From an uncultured Phycicoccus sp. (GTDB lineage Bacteria; Actinomycetota; Actinomycetes; Actinomycetales; Dermatophilaceae): 64,000 bases of DNA. A program made the position numbers and the translations under genes. Positions 7,906 to 16,245 of the stretch are shown here, piece by piece. The stretch lies in the NCBI RefSeq assembly GCF_947495705.1, contig NZ_CANLZR010000011.1, forward strand, positions 1-64,000, written 5' to 3'. How positions within the stretch are numbered: position 1 is the stretch's first letter; the number at the start of each line of letters is the position of its first letter. The notes under the pieces were generated by a model, which had not been told where the DNA came from, made no database searches, and worked only from the letters and a program-made list of their open reading frames with translations.

Positions 7906-8097
7906 GGTCTCCGCCGCGGCGGCCACCCGCGCGACGACCTCGGTGAGCGTCCCGCCCGGGACCGCCGCTCGCCACACGAGCGCGCCCGGGCCGTGCAGGA
8001 CCAGGGGTGGGCCGTCGGGGAGCGCGGCCGCGTAGACGACACCGTCGACCTCGACCCAGCCCGCGGCGGCACTGACCTCGACACCCGGCGCTGTCAT
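7828..8097 (-). CDS. PqqD-like peptide-binding protein
   Basis: An 89-residue protein with the PqqD/RRE winged-helix pattern: a start strand (WVEVDGVVYAAALPDG), then PLVLHGPGALVWRAAV, then a helical ADDVTRFVDDLVAAGVLTY end. PqqD domains bind leader peptides in RiPP pathways, but small PqqD proteins also occur in polysaccharide loci beside nucleotidyltransferases. ATG 8097 overlaps the stop of the nucleotidyltransferase gene (ATGA), so it is the last gene of the minus-strand glycan series. No radical SAM or other RiPP enzyme is nearby. Ligand unknown. Confidence 0.82.
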   Translation of the reverse strand: MTAPGVEVSAAAGWVEVDGVVYAAALPDGPPLVLHGPGALVWRAAVPGGTLTEVVARVAAAAETSAEVVADDVTRFVDDLVAAGVLTYA

Positions 8098-8993
8098 CGG
8101 CGGACCATCCGGCCCGCCACGGCCCCCACCCCGGTGCGCAGCCGCCGGACGAACTCGGCGGCGACGTCGGACCCGGTCGGCTCGTGCCCGAGCCGCTGCC
8201 GCAGGTAGTACCGGTTCACCCCGAGAGACCGGACGGCCACCGAGACCTTGGCCGCGGGGCCGCGGGCGGCCCGCCAGCGGGCCCGCCACTCGCCGAGCCG
8301 GTCGTCCTCCCGGGCGAAGACCTCCCACAACGCCGCCTCCGGCGTTCCGGCGTGCCGGGCGAGCTCACCGATGGCCGCGGCCAGGGCGACCGTCGCCCCG
8401 GTGCGCTCCGCCAGTGCGCGCAGGGCGTCCCGGTCGGCGGCGGTGCGCTCGGTCCAGTTCGGGGCGATGTCGGGATGCTCGCCCGCCGTGCGGGTCCGGG
8501 CCGCGTGCAGCAGCAGCACCAGGGACTGCCCCAGCGGGCTCGGCACGGCGCAGGCGACGTGGGCGAGCGGGCGGGCGCCGCGCTCGGCCCACAGCACCTC
8601 GAAGGCCGCCGCGGGCTCGTGGTCCATCCCGGGGTAGAGGCGGTGGACGTCGACGAGCCCCCAGCTGGGGTGGTACAGGTTCGCCGCGTGGTCGAAGGCC
8701 GACCCCGCCTCGAACGTCGTCTCGACCCGCCACCCGTGGGCGGCGAGGGCGGCCATGAGCCGGTCGACCCCGTCGGGGCGCACCAGGACGTCGGCGTCGG
8801 AGCCCGAGGACTCGTGACGACGCAGCCCGGGGTCGACGGCCGGACCCTTGATGTGGAGCACGTCGACCCCGCACGAGTCGGCGAGGCGCTGCACGGCGGC
8901 GTGCGCCAGCTCGACCCGCACCCGCAGGGGGACGGCCTGGCCCTCGGACACGAGCCCACTGTAGGTGGGCGCGCCGGTGCGCGGTGGCAGCAT
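8094..8993 (-). CDS. Nucleotidyltransferase-fold family protein
   Basis: A 299-residue protein with a nucleotidyltransferase-5-like core: VLHIKGPAVDPGLRR then SSGSDADVLVRPDGVDRLMAALAAHGW, where the D-x-D (SDAD) would hold metal, and LVDVHR as the third acidic strand. A helical C-terminal half follows. Members of this family sit beside PqqD and, in proteobacteria, HprK-related kinases in exopolysaccharide/HPr-rel-A loci; substrates are not known. ATG 8993 starts 11 bases after the preceding gene. Its end overlaps pqqD. Confidence 0.75.
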   Translation of the reverse strand: MLPPRTGAPTYSGLVSEGQAVPLRVRVELAHAAVQRLADSCGVDVLHIKGPAVDPGLRRHESSGSDADVLVRPDGVDRLMAALAAHGWRVETTFEAGSAFDHAANLYHPSWGLVDVHRLYPGMDHEPAAAFEVLWAERGARPLAHVACAVPSPLGQSLVLLLHAARTRTAGEHPDIAPNWTERTAADRDALRALAERTGATVALAAAIGELARHAGTPEAALWEVFAREDDRLGEWRARWRAARGPAAKVSVAVRSLGVNRYYLRQRLGHEPTGSDVAAEFVRRLRTGVGAVAGRMVRR

Positions 8994-9004
8994 CGGGCCG
9001 GTCG

Positions 9005-10597
9005 TCAGTACGCGCCGCGCGCCCGGACCACGGCCGAGGCGGTGCGCCACAGGATGGCGAGATCCTGCACGAGCGACCAGTTGTCGACGTAGTACAGGTC
9101 GAGGCGCACCGAGTCCTCCCACGACAGGTCGGAGCGGCCCGACACCTGCCACAGCCCGGTCATGCCCGGGCGCACCGCGAGCCGGGTGCGGACGTCGTCG
9201 GTGTACCGCTCGACCTCGCCCGGCAGCGGTGGGCGTGGCCCGACGAGGCTCATCTCGCCGCGGAGGACGTTGAGGAACTGGGGGGTCTCGTCGATCGAGA
9301 AGCGCCGGATCACCCGGCCGGGGGGAGTGACCCGCGGGTCGGTGGCGTCCTTGAACAGCACGTGCTCCTCGCCGTGCATGTTGCGCGGGGTGCGCTCGCC
9401 GGTCGGGGCGTCGGCGTCGATGACCATCGAGCGGAACTTCAGGCAGTCGAAGAGCTCGCCGCCGCGACCGACCCGTCGTTGCCGGAAGATGACGGGCCCT
9501 CCGTCGTGGCGTCGGATCGCGAGGGCCGTGACGAGGAGCAGGGGGCTCGCGAGGACGAGGCACAGGCCGGCCCCGACGATGTCGAAGGCCCGTTTGGACA
9601 CCCGGCTCGCCCGGTGCGCGCGCGGACCCTCGAGCTCCATGAGGTGCAGCCCGGCCGCCGGTCGGACCCGCACCCGGTCGGTCGCGACCTCGGTGAGGCT
9701 CGGGACGAGCATGATCTGCACGTCGGTGTCGTCGAGGTCCCAGGCGGTCCGGCGCATCTGCTGGGCGGAGGTCACGGCGCCGCCGGCGAACAGGACGATG
9801 TCGCAGGCCACCTCGGCGGCTACGGCTGCGGTGCGGGCCGTCGAGCCGAGTACGGGGATGCCGCCCGGGGTGCCGGTGCCGGACTCGCCGGCGGGCAGCA
9901 GGGCGCCGACGACCCGGAACCCGAGCCACGGCTCGCGTCGCAGCACGTCGGCCACCTCGTCGACCTGGCCCGCCGACCCGGCGACGACGACGCGGTGGGT
10001 GAGGTGCCCGCGCCGGCGCAGCGCGTGGATGGCCCGACGCAGCAGGTAGCGGCCGAGGAGCAGCGAGGGGACGCCGAAGAGGAGGAGGAGGAAGAAGAAC
10101 CCCCGGGACAGCGGGACCTTGCCGAGGAAGCTCACGACGCCGATGGCACCGGCGGTGACGAGCGACGCCCGGACGATGACCTTGTACTCCTGGGTGCCGG
10201 CGCCGAGCAGGTGCGGGGCGTACCCGCCGTGGAGCGCGATGATGGCGACCCAGCCGACGACGATCGGCGCTCCCGCCATGGCGACGAGCTCGGGGACGTC
10301 GCCGACGTCGACGAACACCGGGAGCCGGGCCCGCCCGAACCCCGCGGCCAGCGTGACGAGCACGGCGAGGGCGAGGTCGACGAGGACGGCAGCGGCCGCG
10401 GGGGCGCGGCGGTTCCAGCGGGCGGAACGGGCGGCGAGCCGGGGCGCGAGGAGCTCGTTGACGGTCATCGGCGGCCTGGGGTCGGGAGTGTCGGGGGTGC
10501 CAGTATGGCCAGGCCCGGCGCTGTGCGGGGCCACGCCGGGGTCCTCCCGTCCGTTCGGACGAGGGCGGCGGTCCGGCCCGTGCTCAGGCACGGTCAC
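9005..10597 (-). CDS. Polyprenyl glycosylphosphotransferase (WbaP-like sugar transferase)
   Basis: A 530-residue integral membrane enzyme that starts glycan assembly by moving a sugar-1-phosphate from an NDP-sugar to undecaprenyl phosphate. An N-terminal set of about four membrane segments (residues roughly 65-170) leads to a Rossmann-like CoA-binding-type domain (HRVVVAGSAGQVDEV). The catalytic C-terminal bacterial sugar transferase domain has KRAFDIVGAG, FKDATDPRVTPPGR, SIDETPQFLNVLRGEMSLVG, PRPPLP and PGMTGLWQV. GTG 10597 lies within the end of the upstream gene; ATG 10468 (MTVNELL) is a shorter alternative. The sugar cannot be predicted. Confidence 0.92.
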   Translation of the reverse strand: MTVPEHGPDRRPRPNGREDPGVAPHSAGPGHTGTPDTPDPRPPMTVNELLAPRLAARSARWNRRAPAAAAVLVDLALAVLVTLAAGFGRARLPVFVDVGDVPELVAMAGAPIVVGWVAIIALHGGYAPHLLGAGTQEYKVIVRASLVTAGAIGVVSFLGKVPLSRGFFFLLLLFGVPSLLLGRYLLRRAIHALRRRGHLTHRVVVAGSAGQVDEVADVLRREPWLGFRVVGALLPAGESGTGTPGGIPVLGSTARTAAVAAEVACDIVLFAGGAVTSAQQMRRTAWDLDDTDVQIMLVPSLTEVATDRVRVRPAAGLHLMELEGPRAHRASRVSKRAFDIVGAGLCLVLASPLLLVTALAIRRHDGGPVIFRQRRVGRGGELFDCLKFRSMVIDADAPTGERTPRNMHGEEHVLFKDATDPRVTPPGRVIRRFSIDETPQFLNVLRGEMSLVGPRPPLPGEVERYTDDVRTRLAVRPGMTGLWQVSGRSDLSWEDSVRLDLYYVDNWSLVQDLAILWRTASAVVRARGAY

Positions 10598-11705
10598 GCG
10601 CCCCCAACAGGTGGACCTCGTCCCGGAGCCGCGTCGCGAAGCCGGCCTCGGCGAACCCAGCGGCGTGGGCCCTCAGGATCTCGGGGTCGAACGGTCGCGC
10701 CAGCGACTCGAGGGCACCGGCCCGCAGCAGTGCCGGGTCGGCCCGCTCGACGTACCGGCCGGTGACGCCGTCGCGGACGGTGTCGAGGTACCCGCCGGCG
10801 CCGAGGGTGAGGCTCGGGACCCCGAACGCGGCGGCCTCCAGGGGCGAGAGGCCGTAGTCCTCGATGCTCGGCGCGACGAGGAGACGTGAGTGCGCGTACG
10901 TCCACCGGACCTGGGCGTCGCTGATGCCCGAGACGAGGCGGACGTTGCCGGGCATCCGGGCCAGGAGGGCCTCGCGGCCGGGCCCGTCACCGACGACGAC
11001 GAGCCGCAGGTCGGTGCCCCGGACGGCCTCGACGACCGCGTCGACGTTCTTGTACGGCAGCAGCCGCGACACCACGAGGAGCCAGCCCTGATCGGCCCAG
11101 TCGGCGAGTGCGGGCACCGGCTCCTGAGCGGCAGCGGGGTCCATCGAGTGCGGCGCGGGGACGACGTCGGCGTCGATCCCGTACGTGCTGCGGATCCGGC
11201 TCTGGACGATGCGGGAGTTCGCGAGGTAGCGGTCGTTGCGGCGGGCAGCGTTCGCGTCCCATCGGCGCAGCGGGGGTCGCATCGCGAGGAGTGCGACCCC
11301 TTTCGCCGACCGCGCCGGCGAGCCGCCGAGGTAGGTGGCGCTCTGGTAGAGCCAGCGGGCCGGGCTGTGGCAGTAGACGATGGACCGCCCGGTGTGCCGG
11401 AACCCGTGGGCCCAGCCGCTGGAGGAGACGAGGGTGACGTCGGCGTCCACCGTCATCGCGCTCGCGGCCGGGGCGAACAGCGGCAGGCCCACCCGGTGGT
11501 CACGGCGTACCGGCCCGATCCGGTTGAGTGGCGAGGTGACGATGTCGTGGTCGGCGAACTCGGGGTAGGTCGTTCCAGGCTCGTACAGCGTGGTGTGGAT
11601 CCGCGCCTCGGGGAAGGCCCGGGCCATGGCGAGGACCACCCGTTCGGCGCCGCCCCGCTGGGTGAGGTAGTCGTGGGCGATGGCCACCGGGGGGCGCGCA
11701 CTCAC
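10584..11705 (-). CDS. Glycosyltransferase family 4
   Basis: A 373-residue GT-B enzyme. The N-terminal domain begins VAIAHDYLTQRGGAERV, a signature of GT4 enzymes that act early on lipid-linked sugars. The C-terminal nucleotide-binding domain holds VSRLLPYKNVDAVVEA and the E-x7-E motif in SIEDYGLSPLEAAAFG. GTG 11705 overlaps the stop of the 48-codon gene upstream (GTGA), implying translational coupling. Acts at the cytoplasmic membrane face; donor and acceptor unknown. Confidence 0.9.
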   Translation of the reverse strand: MSARPPVAIAHDYLTQRGGAERVVLAMARAFPEARIHTTLYEPGTTYPEFADHDIVTSPLNRIGPVRRDHRVGLPLFAPAASAMTVDADVTLVSSSGWAHGFRHTGRSIVYCHSPARWLYQSATYLGGSPARSAKGVALLAMRPPLRRWDANAARRNDRYLANSRIVQSRIRSTYGIDADVVPAPHSMDPAAAQEPVPALADWADQGWLLVVSRLLPYKNVDAVVEAVRGTDLRLVVVGDGPGREALLARMPGNVRLVSGISDAQVRWTYAHSRLLVAPSIEDYGLSPLEAAAFGVPSLTLGAGGYLDTVRDGVTGRYVERADPALLRAGALESLARPFDPEILRAHAAGFAEAGFATRLRDEVHLLGARDRA

Positions 11706-11848
11706 GCTGCGACCCGCTCGGACCCGGTGCGCAGGCCAGGTCGCGAGGGCAGGACTGGGGCACCCGGGGCGGCGGTCTCGTCGCGGACGTCGCCGAGCAC
11801 CTCCGAGTCCTGGCCGCCGGCGATGCCGGTGCTGAGAGCACGACTCAT
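11702..11848 (-). CDS. 48-residue small protein, unknown
   Basis: A short gene that fits the gap between two glycosyltransferase genes. It reads MSRALSTGIAGGQDSEVLGD, then a Pro/Gly/Ala-rich tail ending SERVAA. Most third positions are G or C, as in real genes here. The stop overlaps the GTG of the next glycosyltransferase (GTGA), the same junction type used throughout the operon. A GACACT box six bases before the ATG suggests a leaderless start and a promoter inside the operon. There are no Cys, no membrane segment and no known domain. It could be a leader/regulatory peptide, a small complex subunit, or (with PqqD in the same operon) a modified peptide. Coding status is inference from context. 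Confidence 0.5.
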   Translation of the reverse strand: MSRALSTGIAGGQDSEVLGDVRDETAAPGAPVLPSRPGLRTGSERVAA

Positions 11849-11854
11849 GAGGAC

Positions 11855-11860
11855 AGTGTC
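11855..11860 (-). promoter_or_regulatory. Possible internal leaderless promoter
   Basis: On the minus strand GACACT precedes ATG 11848 by six bases, in the only intergenic gap (34 bases) of the middle of the glycan operon. First base departs from the TAnnnT form, so the call is weak. Confidence 0.35.
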
Positions 11861-11882
11861 GCCTTCGCTGTGTGGTGAGCGG

Positions 11883-12917
11883 TCATCCTCGCAGACCAGC
11901 CGTGACCTGGACCCCGAGGTGATGGGTCAAGGCAGCCGCGGTCCGCTCCGCGACACGCTCCCACGTCCATGCCGCCGATCGCGCCGGACCCGCCAGAGCG
12001 AGCTCGCCGGCGCGGACCTGGTCGGTCAGGACGGTCGCCATGGCAGTGGCCATCGCCTCGACGTCGTGGGGGTCGGCGTAGAGGCCGGCGTCCCCGACGA
12101 CCTCGGGGAGGGAGGTCGTCGACGAGGTGACCACCGGGGTGCCGCAGGCCATCGCCTCGAGCGCCGGGAGGCCGAAGCCTTCGTGGGTCGACAGGACCAG
12201 CACCGCTGCGGCGCCCCGGTACGCCTGGGCGAGTCCGATGTCGTCGAGTCGGCCGAGGAACCCGATCCGGTCCAGCACGCCGACGTCCTCCGCGAGGGCG
12301 CGGACGCGCGGCGCCGGGTCTCCGCTGAAGAGCAACAGCGTGTCGTCCGTGCCTCGCGCGAAGGCCTCGAGCATCCGGGGCAGGTTCTTGTGGGGCTTGT
12401 GGTTCCCGACGTAGAGGAGGTAGTCCTTCGGCTCCTGGCGGCAGGGGCCGTCGGGGCTGAACGTCGAGCTCACCCCGTTCCCGACGGTGACGACGCGCTC
12501 CGGCGGTAGACCGGCCCAGCGGAGGATGCGCGAGCGGGAGTGGTCGGAGACGGTGAGGACGACAGCGGCCGATCGCACGGACCGCAGAACGACGGTGTCG
12601 AGATACGCGCGCCGGGCGCGCCCGGCCTCTCCCGGCACGTCGCGGTGCATCAGGTCGTGGATCACGACCGCGGTCGGAGCGGGCCAGCTCAAGGGCGCCA
12701 TGAACCCGGGGCACACGAGCGCCCGGGGGGTGGGTCTCCGGCGTTCTCGCACCGAGGCCAGCTCGAGGTCGAGCAGCCCGCGAAGGGAGGCCGGCGCGGC
12801 GTCCCCCGCGGCGATCGGGGGGATGCCGAGGCGGCCGCGCACCTCACGGCTGAAACGTCCGATGCCGCTGACCACCTCCCAGCGGGTGTCCCACGCGATC
12901 GTCGACGGCGGGGTCAC
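11883..12917 (-). CDS. Glycosyltransferase family 4
   Basis: A 344-residue GT-B enzyme of the mannosyltransferase-B-like type: TAVVIHDLMHRDVPG in the N-terminal domain, then LLYVGNHKPHKNLPRMLEAF (donor site) and STHEGFGLPALEAMACGTPVV with the E-x7-E pair. GTG 12917 overlaps the stop of the upstream gene (GTGA); it is the last gene before the 34-base gap that holds the possible internal promoter. Probably adds an internal sugar of the repeat unit; specificity unknown. Confidence 0.9.
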   Translation of the reverse strand: MTPPSTIAWDTRWEVVSGIGRFSREVRGRLGIPPIAAGDAAPASLRGLLDLELASVRERRRPTPRALVCPGFMAPLSWPAPTAVVIHDLMHRDVPGEAGRARRAYLDTVVLRSVRSAAVVLTVSDHSRSRILRWAGLPPERVVTVGNGVSSTFSPDGPCRQEPKDYLLYVGNHKPHKNLPRMLEAFARGTDDTLLLFSGDPAPRVRALAEDVGVLDRIGFLGRLDDIGLAQAYRGAAAVLVLSTHEGFGLPALEAMACGTPVVTSSTTSLPEVVGDAGLYADPHDVEAMATAMATVLTDQVRAGELALAGPARSAAWTWERVAERTAAALTHHLGVQVTAGLRG

Positions 12918-13981
12918 GTGCGCACCTCGCGGTAGACCTGGGCGATGTCGGCGCACATCTGGGCCCGGGTGGGCCAGCCGGCGGGCAGGGCCGGCCGAGT
13001 CGACGGCTCGAGCCCCTGCCGGGCGACGGCATCCGCGACGGCGGCCGGCTCGTCGTGCGGCACGAGGGCCGCGGAGGGCAGGATCTCGGTGTTGCCACCC
13101 ACCGGTGTGGCGACGACGCCCACCCCGTGGACGAGGGCGTCGAGGAGGGAGTACGAGCAGTTCTCCCACACCGACAGCTGGACGAGGACGTCGGACCGCC
13201 CGAGCAGGTCCGCGGCGTCGACGTGCCCGGGGAGCTCGGTGGCGTCGGCGAGGCCGAGCTCGTCGACGAGGCGGCGCACCGGCTCCTCCAGCGCGCCGGT
13301 CCCGGCGAGGGTCAGCCGGGCACCGGGATGGGTCGCGGCCAGCGTGGCGAAGGCCCGGACGAGCGCGTCGAGCCGCTTCTCGGGGGCGAACCGGGCGATC
13401 GAGCACACGTGCAGGCCCGGCGCCCGCTGCTCGCGGTGGGGGAGCGGGTCGACCCCGTTGCGGACGACGCGCACCCGGGTCGAGCGGCCCGGATGCCACC
13501 GGGCCCGCACGCTGCGCGCGGTCGCCTCGGACACCGCGATGACGGCATCGGCCCGGCGGAGCCGCGCGGTGTGCAGCGCCGCCTTGGCCCGGGACCGCCA
13601 CACGGTGCGGTGGTACACGAGGTCGTCATCGGCGATGCCGTGCTCGGTGCTCACGAGGGCGGTGCCCGAGCCCACGGTCGCGGCGGCCGTGACGACGTCG
13701 GCCCAGGACAGGTGGGAGTGGACGACGGCGGGGCGTCGCTCCCGCACGGCTGCGCGCGTCGCGATGAGGGCCGAGCGCCCTCCGTGCTCCGGGCCCACGG
13801 GGCCGGTCGTGACGTCCGCGCCGCCGGCCCGCAGCCGGTCCGCGAGCGGACCGGGCGGGCACAGGACGGCCACCCGGTACCCGGGGATCCCGACCTCGGT
13901 GACGTCCAGGACATGGCGTGCGACCCCCCCGAGGTCGGAGACCGGGAGGACCCACAGGGCCAGCGGAGCCGTCAGAACCAC
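12914..13981 (-). CDS. Glycosyltransferase family 4
   Basis: A 355-residue GT-B enzyme. N-terminal LPVSDLGGVARHVLDV and VVHSHLSWADVV acceptor-side motifs; C-terminal VCSIARFAPEKRLDALVRAF and SVWENCSYSLLDALVHGVGVV, where the first Glu of the usual E-x7-E remains and the second position is Asp. The start GTG 13981 overlaps the end of the NeuB fusion gene by ten bases and has no better alternative in frame close by. Part of the same translationally coupled series. Confidence 0.87.
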   Translation of the reverse strand: MVLTAPLALWVLPVSDLGGVARHVLDVTEVGIPGYRVAVLCPPGPLADRLRAGGADVTTGPVGPEHGGRSALIATRAAVRERRPAVVHSHLSWADVVTAAATVGSGTALVSTEHGIADDDLVYHRTVWRSRAKAALHTARLRRADAVIAVSEATARSVRARWHPGRSTRVRVVRNGVDPLPHREQRAPGLHVCSIARFAPEKRLDALVRAFATLAATHPGARLTLAGTGALEEPVRRLVDELGLADATELPGHVDAADLLGRSDVLVQLSVWENCSYSLLDALVHGVGVVATPVGGNTEILPSAALVPHDEPAAVADAVARQGLEPSTRPALPAGWPTRAQMCADIAQVYREVRT

Positions 13982-16245
13982 TGCTCCAGCCGTTCGAGCG
14001 CCACCCAGAAGCCCTCGCCGTGGTTGACGTGCCCCTGCCAGATCTCCGGGATGAACGGGACCCCGGGGGCCTGCGCGTCGAGCTGCTCGGCGAGCACGGG
14101 CCAGTCGATCTCGCCGTCCCCGACCTGCGGGCCCTCGCCGTCGACCCCGACGGCGTCGACGAGGTGCAGGTGGATGGTGTGCGGCGCGAGGAGGTCGACG
14201 GCGTCCCGGAACGAGCGCCCGAGGAAGTTCGTCGCGAGCTTGGTGTGCGAGGTGTCGAGCGTCAGCGGGATGCCGGTGGAGCGGGCGAAGTCGGCGGTGT
14301 CGTCGGGGTCGAGGAAGAGGTTGTGGAAGTGCTGGCCTCCGATGAGCCACGGGTACGGGGGGAGGGTCTGGGCCGTGAGCCGGACCCCGGCGCTGTCCAC
14401 CTGGGCCACGGCGGCCTCGACCCGCTCGTACCGGATCGCGCGCTCCGCAGGGTCGAGGTGCCGGTCGGAGGTGAAGCCGCCCATCGTCGCGACGACGACG
14501 GGGTCGTCGGTGAGGGTGAACCACTGCGCGAGCCGGCGGGTCACGTCGATCGTGCGCTGCAGCTCGTGGATCGACCGCTTCCAGGTGTCGTCGTCGAGGG
14601 AGGCGAGGTCGACGATGAAGTCCCGGGAGAACAGGTCGGGCAGGTGCGTCGTGAACGCCATGCCGAGCACGCCCGCGCGGTCGGTGCAGTGGTCGGGAAG
14701 GTCCCGGAAGAACGCCTCGGGCTCGAGCTCGAGGTCCTTGTACGAGAGGTGGAACTCGAGGAAGTCCGGCCGGGTGTCCGCGACGAGCTGGCGCCAGTCG
14801 TGGTAGCGGACCGGGACGCCCCACGGCCTGCGGAACGTGTAGTCGCGGGCCGTCGGCACGGAGTCGGCGAGGTCCGAGGCGTAGAAGAAGTCACCGGCCG
14901 CCAGCGGCCGGTTGGCGGTCCGCCCGACGAGCCGGTCCATCGCGTTCGGCTGGAGCCCGCGGCCGGGGCTCTTGACGTCGACGGCGGGGCGGTCGATGAC
15001 CTCGCCCGGCGCGATGTCCCGGGCGGCGACGAGGCTCTTGGCGAGGTTGACCCGGTTCATCATCTCGCCGGTCGACACCTGACGCGGTGCGCCGCTCCCC
15101 AGAGCCTCCTCGACCTCGCGGATGCGCACGACCATCGCGCGCAGCTCGTCGGGCAGGAGCGAGACGGTGTGGTCGTTGCCCTCCATGGACCGGTCGACGG
15201 TGACGTGCTTCTCGATGATCGTCGCGCCCAGGGCCACGGCCGCCAGCGGGACGTGGAACCCGCGTTCGTGCCCGGAGTAGCCCACCGGGCAGTCGCCGAG
15301 CTCGGCGAGCCGGGCCAGGTAACGCAGGTGGACGTCCTTGAAGGGCGCCGGGTACGTCGACTGGCAGTGCAGCAGGGCGAACGGCGTGCCCGTGCCGCGC
15401 AGGAGCGCGACGCTCTCGCGGATCTCGGCCTCGGTCGACATCCCGGTCGAGACGACGAGCGGGGTGGCCGACGCGGCCGCATGGCGCAGCAGCGTGTGGT
15501 TCGTCAGGTCGGCCGAGGCGATCTTGAGCGCGGGCACGCCGTACTCGACGAGGGCGTCGACGCTCGGGGCGTCCCAGGGGGTGCACATGACGTCGACCCC
15601 GACGTCGCGGGCGTGGTCGAACACCTCGAAGAGGGACTCGGCGGGGAGGTTGACCCTCGAGAGCAGGTCCAGGGTGTACTGCGGACCGAGATCCTCCCCG
15701 GCGCTGCTGCCCGCCGTGCCGCGGTACAGGGCCGCCATGTCGCGGAGCTGGAACTTCACCGCGTCGGCCCCGGCCTCGGCCGACAGCTCGACGAGGCGCT
15801 TCGCGAGCTCGACGGACCCGTTGTGGTTGTTGCCGATCTCGGCGATGACGAACACCGCCTGGTCCTTGCCGACCTCGCGACGGCCGACCCGGAAGGCGTC
15901 GCTGCGGTTGACCGCGACGGCGACGAGGTGCCCGTGCTCGTCGAGGATCGGGATGTGGTCGACGGCCTCGGTGAACAGGGGCCGGATCTCGGACGGGGTG
16001 GCGGCCTCGGGAACGCTGACCGGGGCGGTGTTCGCCACGTCGGAGCACGGACGCGAGAGGTCCACGGCATCCTGGCCGGCCATCCAGCGGCGGACGTCGC
16101 CGTCGGAGATCGAACCGACGAGGTGGCCGTGCTCGGTGACGCAGAAGACGATGCGGGCCTTGTTCGCCGTGATCTTCTCGAGCGCCCTCAGGACGGGGTC
16201 CTCGCGGTAGACGACGAACGGGGTGACGGTGCGCTCGATGATCAC
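13972..16245 (-). CDS. CBS-NeuB-SAF-TIM barrel fusion, nonulosonate synthase type
   Basis: A 757-residue multidomain protein. Residues 1-125 are two CBS motifs (RIVFCVTEHGHLVGSISDGD; HIPILDEHGHLVAV) likely to bind a nucleotide. Residues 126-390 are a NeuB-type synthase TIM barrel with FVIAEIGNNHNG, DAVKFQ, KIASADLTNH and GYSGHERG, which condenses phosphoenolpyruvate with a hexose to a nine-carbon sugar acid. Residues 395-460 are an SAF/antifreeze-like domain (KSLVAARDIAPGEVI). Residues 468-757 are a xylose-isomerase-like barrel (LEFHLSYKDL, LDTSHTKLA, IHLHLVDA, IPEIWQGH). Ordinary NeuB has only the two middle parts (about 340 residues). GTG 16245 overlaps the cytidylyltransferase stop. Exact sugar unknown. 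Confidence 0.9.
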   Translation of the reverse strand: MIIERTVTPFVVYREDPVLRALEKITANKARIVFCVTEHGHLVGSISDGDVRRWMAGQDAVDLSRPCSDVANTAPVSVPEAATPSEIRPLFTEAVDHIPILDEHGHLVAVAVNRSDAFRVGRREVGKDQAVFVIAEIGNNHNGSVELAKRLVELSAEAGADAVKFQLRDMAALYRGTAGSSAGEDLGPQYTLDLLSRVNLPAESLFEVFDHARDVGVDVMCTPWDAPSVDALVEYGVPALKIASADLTNHTLLRHAAASATPLVVSTGMSTEAEIRESVALLRGTGTPFALLHCQSTYPAPFKDVHLRYLARLAELGDCPVGYSGHERGFHVPLAAVALGATIIEKHVTVDRSMEGNDHTVSLLPDELRAMVVRIREVEEALGSGAPRQVSTGEMMNRVNLAKSLVAARDIAPGEVIDRPAVDVKSPGRGLQPNAMDRLVGRTANRPLAAGDFFYASDLADSVPTARDYTFRRPWGVPVRYHDWRQLVADTRPDFLEFHLSYKDLELEPEAFFRDLPDHCTDRAGVLGMAFTTHLPDLFSRDFIVDLASLDDDTWKRSIHELQRTIDVTRRLAQWFTLTDDPVVVATMGGFTSDRHLDPAERAIRYERVEAAVAQVDSAGVRLTAQTLPPYPWLIGGQHFHNLFLDPDDTADFARSTGIPLTLDTSHTKLATNFLGRSFRDAVDLLAPHTIHLHLVDAVGVDGEGPQVGDGEIDWPVLAEQLDAQAPGVPFIPEIWQGHVNHGEGFWVALERLEQWF

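Noticed and set aside
7828-8097. RiPP cluster built around PqqD
   Set aside because: No radical SAM protein, cyclodehydratase, lasso cyclase or peptidase is in the neighbourhood; only a tentative small peptide gene exists, so I report it as a hypothesis and not as a RiPP locus.
10081-10104. GGAGGAGGAGGAAGAAGAA-type run suggesting a poly-Glu protein on the plus strand
   Set aside because: On the minus strand it encodes the hydrophobic Phe/Leu membrane segment of the sugar transferase, which explains the run.
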